From the NCBI GenBank assembly GCA_036653715.1, contig JAVVTL010000051.1:1-10982 (forward strand): DNA of 10,982 nt, in the 5' to 3' direction. Source of the DNA: Scatomorpha sp036653715 (GTDB lineage Bacteria; Bacillota; Clostridia; Oscillospirales; Oscillospiraceae). Both the position numbers and the translations under genes were made by a program. The notes under the pieces were generated by a model. It made no database searches and was not told where the DNA came from. It saw nothing but the letters and a program-made list of their open reading frames with translations. Below are positions 6,600 to 10,982 of the stretch, piece after piece; the first letter of the stretch is position 1; each line of letters opens with the position of its first letter.

Positions 6600-7835
6600 A
6601 TGATACTTGACTGCGCGAAATACGAGGGTAAATGCGTCTGCGGCAGAACGCATACGCTGGAAACCAAAAAGGTCGTCGTCGAATACGGCGCAATGGACAG
6701 CTTCGACGAATACATGGAGGAGCTGGGGCTCGGCGGCCGCCGCGCCGTCATCTACGACACAAACATCTATAAAAGCCCGTGGATAAAGCATCCCCGCGCC
6801 GACCAGGAGATTGTCCTTGAGGCGGAGGGGCTGCACTCCGAAAAGGGCGCAATAGAAAAAATGATGGCGGAGCTTTCCGCGCCGGAGGTAATCGTCGCCG
6901 TCGGCTCAGGCACCATCATGGATTTTGGGCGCTATCCCGCCTATAAGCTCGGCATACCCTTCGTCGCCGTGCCGACCCTCTCAAGCTCGGACGGCTTCAC
7001 GGCAAATATCTGCTCCATCATCATCGACGGACAGAAAAAATCCATCCCCATGCTCGCCCCGACGCTCGTGGTGACAGACCTTGACGTCATCGCGAACGCG
7101 CCGATGTTCCTCACAATAGCCGGGGTGGAGGACATACTTGCAAAATATATCTCGCTCGCGGACTGGGAAATTTCCCGCCTCGTCGCCGACGAATACTATT
7201 GCCCCATGGTCGCGCAGCTTGCGCGGGAGGCGCTTGACCTCATGCTCCGCGCCGCCGAGGGCCTGCGTCGCGGCGAGAAGCCGGATTTCGAGGCGATGAC
7301 GCTTGCGCAGATGCTCTCCGGCCTCACCATGCAGCTCCTTAACCATTCCCGCGCGGCCTCGGGCGCGGAGCACCTTATGGCGCACCTTGTCGAGATGAAG
7401 CCGCCGCGCTTTGAGGGCGCAAACGGAATGCACGGGCAGTGCGTCGGCGTCGGCACCTATCTCTGTGCCAAGGAATATCACCGCCTCGCCGCCATGACAC
7501 CGAGGGCGAAGCCCTTTGAACCCCTCTCCGAGGCTTGGGTGCGCGAAAAATTCGGCGCGCTCGCCGAGGGCATAATCGCGGAGAACGCAAACGACGTCCT
7601 CGGCACCTTCGACCCGCAGCGCATCGTCGATAATTGGGACGCAATACGCGAAATAATCGCCGCCATTCCGCCGGAGGAGGAGCTTGCCGCGCTCTATCGC
7701 GACCTCGGCGCGAAGTATCTGCCCGAGCATATCGGCATAGACCCCGCCCTTGCGGACGAGCTGCTCACCGTCTCCGCCGCCATCCGAAACAGGCTCACGC
7801 TCGTGCGGATGCGCCGCGTGTTGGACTTCGATTAA
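6600..7835 (+). CDS. egsA: sn-glycerol-1-phosphate dehydrogenase, EgsA/AraM family
   Basis: Cytoplasmic NAD(P)-dependent, metal-dependent dehydrogenase of 411 residues that interconverts dihydroxyacetone phosphate and sn-glycerol 1-phosphate, the glycerol enantiomer known from archaeal lipids and found in some bacteria. Family marks: the N-terminal Cys-Gly-Arg-x-His segment (CVCGRTH, 12-18), the nucleotide-binding VGSGTIMDFGRYPAYKLGIPF region from 101, and VPTLSSSDGFTA (124-135). Probable metal ligands are Asp178 (GVEDILAKY), His258 (GAEHLMAHL) and His278 (NGMHGQCVG). The length is slightly above the roughly 390-400 usual for bacterial AraM. The ATG at 6600 has AGGGGAG 7 bases upstream. An ATG at 6595 reads only Met-Ala before a stop that overlaps the true start. 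No lipid-synthesis partner (PcrB-like prenyltransferase) lies in the window. It stands alone, divergent from pstS and followed by a weak terminator-like region. Confidence 0.88.
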   Translation: MILDCAKYEGKCVCGRTHTLETKKVVVEYGAMDSFDEYMEELGLGGRRAVIYDTNIYKSPWIKHPRADQEIVLEAEGLHSEKGAIEKMMAELSAPEVIVAVGSGTIMDFGRYPAYKLGIPFVAVPTLSSSDGFTANICSIIIDGQKKSIPMLAPTLVVTDLDVIANAPMFLTIAGVEDILAKYISLADWEISRLVADEYYCPMVAQLAREALDLMLRAAEGLRRGEKPDFEAMTLAQMLSGLTMQLLNHSRAASGAEHLMAHLVEMKPPRFEGANGMHGQCVGVGTYLCAKEYHRLAAMTPRAKPFEPLSEAWVREKFGALAEGIIAENANDVLGTFDPQRIVDNWDAIREIIAAIPPEEELAALYRDLGAKYLPEHIGIDPALADELLTVSAAIRNRLTLVRMRRVLDFD

Positions 7836-7908
7836 GCCAAATTTTGGGGCGTTTTTGGCTGATGCCATGAAATTCAGGCTCATAAACCGGCTTTTATTGT
7901 GCCGTTTT
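7835..7908 (+). terminator. Weak terminator-like hairpins after the dehydrogenase gene
   Basis: Two modest stem-loops follow the stop codon. AGCCAAA (7835-7841) pairs with TTTGGCT (7854-7860) around a 12-base loop with no T-run after it. CGGC (7888-7891) pairs with GCCG (7901-7904), extended by AAA (7884-7886) with TTT (7906-7908) after one mismatch, and runs into TTTT (7905-7908). Neither is a strong intrinsic terminator, so some read-through into the next unit is possible. Confidence 0.35.
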
Positions 7909-7913
7909 CAGGC

Positions 7914-7942
7914 TTGACTTTCCGCATTTAAAGCGTTATCGT
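7914..7942 (+). promoter_or_regulatory. Promoter of the leader peptide and aromatic ABC transporter operon
   Basis: TTGACT (7914-7919, 5 of 6 to the -35 consensus) and TATCGT (7937-7942, 4 of 6 to the -10) are separated by the optimal 17 bases. Transcription would start around 7949, about 42 bases before the leader peptide ATG. The untranslated stretch carries a small hairpin, GACCG-AAAT-CGGTC at 7961-7974, just before the ribosome binding site. Confidence 0.7.
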
Positions 7943-7990
7943 AGAAGCACAAGCAAAACAGACCGAAATCGGTCGGAAGGGAGAACCAGC

Positions 7991-8143
7991 ATGAATCAGA
8001 TTATCACCGCCAACGCCGCGTTCTCCTTTAGCAGCAAGACTCGCTATTATTTTGCGGGTCAGTATTTTTACGCCTATTCTTATTATTATGGCGACGAGAA
8101 TACCAAAAATCTGCTTAGACCCGCGGCCTGTCCATTGCTGTAA
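7991..8143 (+). CDS. Tyrosine/phenylalanine-rich attenuator leader peptide
   Basis: A 50-residue open reading frame with an ATG start and TAA stop. AAGGGAG (7977-7983) stands 7 bases upstream, so it is very likely translated. Residues 18-33 read RYYFAGQYFYAYSYYY: eight tyrosines in 15 residues, with further phenylalanines at 11 and 13, and no tryptophan. It has no signal peptide or recognisable domain. The tyrosine codons are 7 TAT and 1 TAC, while the downstream binding-protein gene uses 7 TAC and 1 TAT. Its 3' end (RPAACPLL) is encoded by the RNA segment that can pair with the terminator. It lies between a promoter and an intrinsic terminator in front of an aromatic amino acid type transporter. 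These are the hallmarks of a ribosome-stalling leader that measures charged tRNA-Tyr. The peptide itself probably has no function after release. Confidence 0.85.
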   Translation: MNQIITANAAFSFSSKTRYYFAGQYFYAYSYYYGDENTKNLLRPAACPLL

Positions 8144-8195
8144 TTAGGCATATAGGACAAGCGGCTCCGTCTTTTCAGACGGGGCCGCTTTTTTT
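8052..8195 (+). promoter_or_regulatory. Ribosome-mediated transcription attenuator (alternative RNA folds)
   Basis: Competing pairings are visible. Segment 1, GCGGGTC (8054-8060, within the tyrosine codon run), is perfectly complementary to segment 2, GACCCGC (8118-8124), and can be extended by two G-U pairs. Segment 2 and the next bases can instead pair downstream: CCGC (8121-8124) with GCGG (8161-8164) plus TGTCC (8129-8133) with GGACA (8155-8159), which occupies the 5' arm of the terminator. Bases 8123-8132 can also pair with the terminator 3' arm at 8178-8188 with one bulge. Inferred logic: a ribosome stalled at Tyr codons covers segment 1 and frees segment 2 to block the terminator. A ribosome reaching the stop at 8141-8143 covers the 8129-8155 region and lets the terminator form. 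The pairings are read from sequence; the folding energies were not computed. Confidence 0.75.
8159..8195 (+). terminator. Intrinsic terminator of the attenuator
   Basis: A 14-bp stem (5' arm 8159-8172, 3' arm 8177-8190, one G-U pair) closes a TTTC loop and runs into seven T residues at 8189-8195. This is a textbook Rho-independent terminator. It ends 29 bases before the ATG of the binding-protein gene and after the leader peptide stop, so it must be bypassed for the transporter genes to be transcribed from the upstream promoter. Confidence 0.93.
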
Positions 8196-8224
8196 ATAGC
8201 CAAAACAAAAGAAGGAGAATGGAA

Positions 8225-9223
8225 ATGAAAAAGGAACTGACAGCTATCATCCTCGCCGGCGTTCTCACAATGAGTCTCGCCGCCTGCGGCACCAAGCCCG
8301 CAGAGACATCCGCCACCCCCACCGCCCAAACGGGAATGATGGGTGAGCAGTCCTATAAGGTCGGAATCTTGCAGCAGCTTGAGCATCCCGCCCTTGACGC
8401 CGCCACCGAGGGCTTTAAAAAGGCACTCACAGAAAAGCTCGGCGATAAGGTGGAATTCGAGTACGCCAACGCCCAGAACGATTCACCGACCTGCACGACC
8501 ATTGCCAACAAGTTTGTCACCGACGGCGTAGACCTCATCATGGCAAACGCCACGACGGCGCTTCAGGCTGCGGCCTCCGCCACGGCGGAGATACCCATTG
8601 TCGGCACCTCCGTCACCGACTACATCGCGGCGGGCGTCCTCATGGGCGACAACGACGCACCCGGCGGCAACGTCACCGGCGCCTCCGACTTGGCACCCCT
8701 CGACCAGCAGGCAGACCTTCTTCTTGAGCTTTGCCCGGACGCCAAAATCGTCGGCATCCTCTACAGCTCCGGCGAGCCGAACTCGGTCTTCCAGAGCGAC
8801 AAGATGACGGCGCTGCTTGAGGACAAGGGGATTGAGGTCAAAGTCTTTACCGTCGCCGACTCCAACGAGGTTCAGAGCGTTGTGAGCGGAGCGGTCGAGC
8901 AGATTGACGCCCTCTACATCCCCACCGACAACACCATGGCGGATAACATCGGGCTCGTGAAGAACATCACGGCTCCCGCAGGGATTCCCGTCATCTGCGG
9001 CGAGGAGAACATGTGCGCCGGCGGCGGACTTGCCACGCTCTCCATCAGCTACTCCGACATGGGCTACAACGCCGGCCTTATCGCGGTAAGCATCCTTCTT
9101 GGCGAGGCGGACCCCGCCACCACCCCCATCGCCTACTGCTCGGAGGTTACGAAGAAATTCAACCCCGAGGTAGCCGAACTGCTTGGTATCACAATCCCGG
9201 AGGGGATAGAAGCCATAGGCTAA
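8225..9223 (+). CDS. Tryptophan/tyrosine-type ABC transporter substrate-binding lipoprotein
   Basis: Extracytoplasmic binding lipoprotein of 332 residues from the ABC_sub_bind family (PF04392), which includes TrpX-type proteins. The signal peptide ends in the lipobox SLAAC with Cys21. The mature part shows the family's opening YKVGILQQLEHPALDAATEG, then NDSPTCTTIANKFV, LIMANATTALQAA, PIVGTSVTDY and GEENMCAGGGLATLSISYSDMGYNAG. An in-frame ATG exists at 8219, but AAGGAG (8212-8217) ends 1 base before it and lies 7 bases before the ATG at 8225, so the latter is the start. The tyrosine-rich leader and its attenuator upstream argue for an aromatic substrate, with tyrosine more likely than tryptophan; the family alone does not fix the ligand. 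A strong hairpin follows the stop. Confidence 0.9.
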   Translation: MKKELTAIILAGVLTMSLAACGTKPAETSATPTAQTGMMGEQSYKVGILQQLEHPALDAATEGFKKALTEKLGDKVEFEYANAQNDSPTCTTIANKFVTDGVDLIMANATTALQAAASATAEIPIVGTSVTDYIAAGVLMGDNDAPGGNVTGASDLAPLDQQADLLLELCPDAKIVGILYSSGEPNSVFQSDKMTALLEDKGIEVKVFTVADSNEVQSVVSGAVEQIDALYIPTDNTMADNIGLVKNITAPAGIPVICGEENMCAGGGLATLSISYSDMGYNAGLIAVSILLGEADPATTPIAYCSEVTKKFNPEVAELLGITIPEGIEAIG

Positions 9224-9236
9224 ACCAAATCCCTGC

Positions 9237-9260
9237 CCCTCCCGACGCGAGTCGGGAGGG
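9237..9260 (+). promoter_or_regulatory. Intercistronic hairpin after the binding-protein gene
   Basis: A perfect 10-bp stem (CCCTCCCGAC at 9237-9246 with its complement at 9251-9260) closes a GCGA tetraloop of the stable GNRA class. It lies 13 bases after the stop and 20 bases before the permease ribosome binding site. An A-run rather than a T-run follows, so it should not terminate transcription on this strand. It probably stabilises the upstream message and favours binding-protein production over membrane parts. Confidence 0.65.
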
Positions 9261-9296
9261 AGCAAAAAAAGTCATTGCATAAGGAGATTTTTTCAA

Positions 9297-10208
9297 GTGT
9301 TGGATTTTTTCGCGTCACTTTTCCGCGCGCTGCCGGGTTCGGCGGCTCAGGGCCTCATCTGGGGCATTATGGCAATCGGTGTATTTCTCACCTTTAAACT
9401 CTTGGATTACGCCGACCTTACCGTGGACGGCAGCATCGCAACCGGCGGCGCTGTCTGTGTTATGCTCCTGCTCGCAGGGTTTAGCCCCGCCTTTGCGCTC
9501 TTTAGCGCGTTTTTGGCCGGCTGCTTTGCAGGCTTTATAACAGGAATGCTGCACACCGCCATGGGAATCCCCGCCATACTCTCCGGAATCCTGACACAGC
9601 TCGCGCTCTACTCCGTAAATATGCGGATAATGGGCAAGAGCAATCAGGCGGTCAACGTGGGAAAGCTCGACCTGCTCGTCAGCTCCCGCTATAACCTTCA
9701 GGCTATCTTGATTGTCGGCGCCTTTGTCGTCGCCATCATTATAATTCTCTACTGGTTTTTCGGCACAGAGCTTGGCTGCTCCGTGCGCTCCACCGGCTCA
9801 AACCCCAGCATGAGCCGTGCTCAGGGCATAAATACCGGCAAGATGAAGGTACTCGGGCTTGCGCTTTCGAACGGACTCGTGGGTCTCTCCGGCGGACTGC
9901 TCGCGCAGTACTCCGGCGCGGCGGACGTGAAAATGGGTCAGGGCGCCATCGTAATCGGGCTTGCCGCCGTCATAATCGGCGAGGTGGTATTCGGAAAAAT
10001 CTTCCGCAATTTTGGCTTGCGCATGCTTGGCGTGGCGCTCGGCGCGGTCATCTACTACATCGTCATCGCCGCGGTTGTGAGGCTTGGCCTCGCGCCGACG
10101 GATTTGAAGCTGTTTTCCGCAATTGTGGTCGCGGCGTTCCTCGCCGTGCCGCATTTCAAGGAGACCTTAGGCCGGGGAAAGCGCGGGAGGCGCACGAAAA
10201 ATGCTTGA
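9297..10208 (+). CDS. Aromatic amino acid-type ABC transporter permease (BPD_transp_2 family)
   Basis: Integral membrane permease of 303 residues, very hydrophobic, with roughly eight membrane segments (the first at about 16-36 and the last near 272-285). The segment GTELGCSVRSTGSNPSMSRA at about 156-175 followed by QGINTGKMKVLGLALSNGL is the cytoplasmic coupling loop of the BPD_transp_2 family (PF02653), the class that pairs with ABC_sub_bind proteins in TrpXYZ-type systems. Family members of this subtype carry LLDYADLTVDGSIATGGA near the N-terminus, as here. The start is a GTG at 9297: AAGGAGA (9281-9287) lies 9 bases upstream, and the adjacent TTG at 9300 is less likely. The stop overlaps the ATPase gene by 8 bases, so those two are probably translationally coupled. 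Confidence 0.9.
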   Translation: MLDFFASLFRALPGSAAQGLIWGIMAIGVFLTFKLLDYADLTVDGSIATGGAVCVMLLLAGFSPAFALFSAFLAGCFAGFITGMLHTAMGIPAILSGILTQLALYSVNMRIMGKSNQAVNVGKLDLLVSSRYNLQAILIVGAFVVAIIIILYWFFGTELGCSVRSTGSNPSMSRAQGINTGKMKVLGLALSNGLVGLSGGLLAQYSGAADVKMGQGAIVIGLAAVIIGEVVFGKIFRNFGLRMLGVALGAVIYYIVIAAVVRLGLAPTDLKLFSAIVVAAFLAVPHFKETLGRGKRGRRTKNA

Positions 10209-10982
10209 ACTGAAAAATATATGCAAGACCTTCAATAAAGGCACGGTCAACGAAAAATTAGTGCTCGATAACCTCAATCTCAAGCTGAATGACGGCGATT
10301 TCGTCACCGTCATCGGCGGCAACGGCGCAGGCAAGTCCACGCTGCTAAACGCCGTCGCGGGCGCATGGCAGCCGGACGAGGGCGGGATATTCCTTGACGG
10401 CAGCGAGCTGACGGGGATGCCGGAGCACAGGCGCGCGCGCTTTTTGGGCCGCGTTTTCCAGGACCCCATGATGGGCACCGCGCCCGACATGATGATAGAG
10501 GAAAACCTCGCGCTGGCGGCAAGGCGCGGCAAGTGCCGCGGTCTGCGCTGGGGCATAGGCCGCGTCGAGCGCGAAGATTATCGCGAGCTTCTGCGGACGC
10601 TCGAGCTGGGGCTTGAGGACAGACTGACGGTTCGCGCGGGTCTGCTCTCCGGCGGACAGCGCCAGGCGCTCACCCTGCTTATGGCGGCGCTTCAGCAGCC
10701 GAAGCTCCTCCTCTTGGACGAGCACACGGCGGCGCTCGACCCCAAAACCGCCGCAAAGGTGCTCGAGCTTTCGGACAGAATCGTCTCCGAGAATAATCTC
10801 ACCACGCTGATGGTGACGCACAATATGCGCGACGCCATCTCCCACGGCAACCGACTCATCATGATGGACTCCGGCCGCGTGGTTTTGGACATATCCGGCG
10901 ATGAAAAGCGCGCCCTAACCGTCGAGGCGCTTTTAGCCCGCTTCACCGCCGCCTCCGGCTCCGAATTCGTCAGCGACCGCGC
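10201..10982 (+). CDS. Aromatic amino acid-type ABC transporter ATP-binding protein (partial 3' end)
   Basis: Cytoplasmic ATPase of the same transporter. The frame is open for 260 codons to the window edge, so the stop lies outside; family members are about this long, and little is missing. Motifs: Walker A GGNGAGKST at 39-47, Q-loop Gln87 in VFQDP, signature LSGGQRQ at 149-155, Walker B LLLLDEH with Asp173/Glu174, D-loop AALDP, and switch His207 in VTHNM. Walker B is followed by His instead of the usual Pro (DEHTAALDP), which I recall as usual in this transporter subfamily. The ATG at 10201 starts inside the last codons of the permease gene. Confidence 0.92.
   Translation, partial: MLELKNICKTFNKGTVNEKLVLDNLNLKLNDGDFVTVIGGNGAGKSTLLNAVAGAWQPDEGGIFLDGSELTGMPEHRRARFLGRVFQDPMMGTAPDMMIEENLALAARRGKCRGLRWGIGRVEREDYRELLRTLELGLEDRLTVRAGLLSGGQRQALTLLMAALQQPKLLLLDEHTAALDPKTAAKVLELSDRIVSENNLTTLMVTHNMRDAISHGNRLIMMDSGRVVLDISGDEKRALTVEALLARFTAASGSEFVSDR

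Noticed and set aside
7949..8224. T-box riboswitch in front of the aromatic transporter
   Set aside because: There is no T-box core sequence (TGGnACCGCG) or specifier-loop arrangement; a translated Tyr-rich ORF and segment pairings explain the terminator better.
8219..8224. ATG at 8219 as start of the binding-protein gene
   Set aside because: Only one base separates it from AAGGAG; the ATG at 8225 has normal spacing and gives a standard MKK signal peptide.
9237..9260. Hairpin as an intrinsic terminator ending the binding-protein transcript
   Set aside because: No T-run follows on either strand; permease and ATPase genes follow directly with a good ribosome binding site.
1..10982. CRISPR arrays, insertion sequences, tRNA or rRNA genes
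   Set aside because: No regularly spaced repeats, transposase-like genes, terminal inverted repeats or structural RNA signatures were seen.

Overview
The window looks like chromosomal DNA from a GC-rich Clostridia member, most likely of the Oscillospiraceae type. That placement is an inference from Gram-positive style lipoprotein signals, strong AAGGAG ribosome binding sites, the gene families and the base composition; no marker gene is present to prove it. The window is densely coding and holds two ABC transporter operons pointing away from each other, with one dehydrogenase gene between them.

Minus strand, 6398 down to 30: a complete phosphate acquisition and sensing operon in the order pstS-pstC-pstA-pstB-phoU-phoB-phoR. 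The transporter part takes up inorganic phosphate. PhoU links transporter state to the PhoR kinase, and PhoB presumably feeds back on the promoter in front of pstS, where TTTACC/TTAACA-type repeats recur every 11 bases. Four junctions (pstC/pstA, pstB/phoU, phoU/phoB, phoB/phoR) are 4-base stop/start overlaps, which suggests tight translational coupling. The PstS protein has its two sequence halves in swapped order (a circular permutation) behind an intact lipoprotein signal. A GC-rich hairpin sits between pstS and pstC.

Plus strand, 6600-7835: a bacterial sn-glycerol-1-phosphate dehydrogenase (EgsA/AraM family), divergent from pstS across a 201-base promoter region.

Plus strand, 7914 to the window end: a tryptophan/tyrosine-type ABC transporter operon of substrate-binding lipoprotein, permease and ATPase (ATPase cut by the window edge). 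It is preceded by what looks like a complete ribosome-mediated transcription attenuator: a sigma-70-type promoter, a strong ribosome binding site, a 50-residue leader peptide with eight tyrosines and four phenylalanines within 23 residues, mutually exclusive RNA pairings, and a 14-bp intrinsic terminator ending just before the first transporter gene. Its design implies that the transporter is switched on when charged tRNA-Tyr (possibly also tRNA-Phe) is scarce. This is the most interesting system in the window. A second GC-rich hairpin, between binding-protein and permease genes, mirrors the one in the pst operon.
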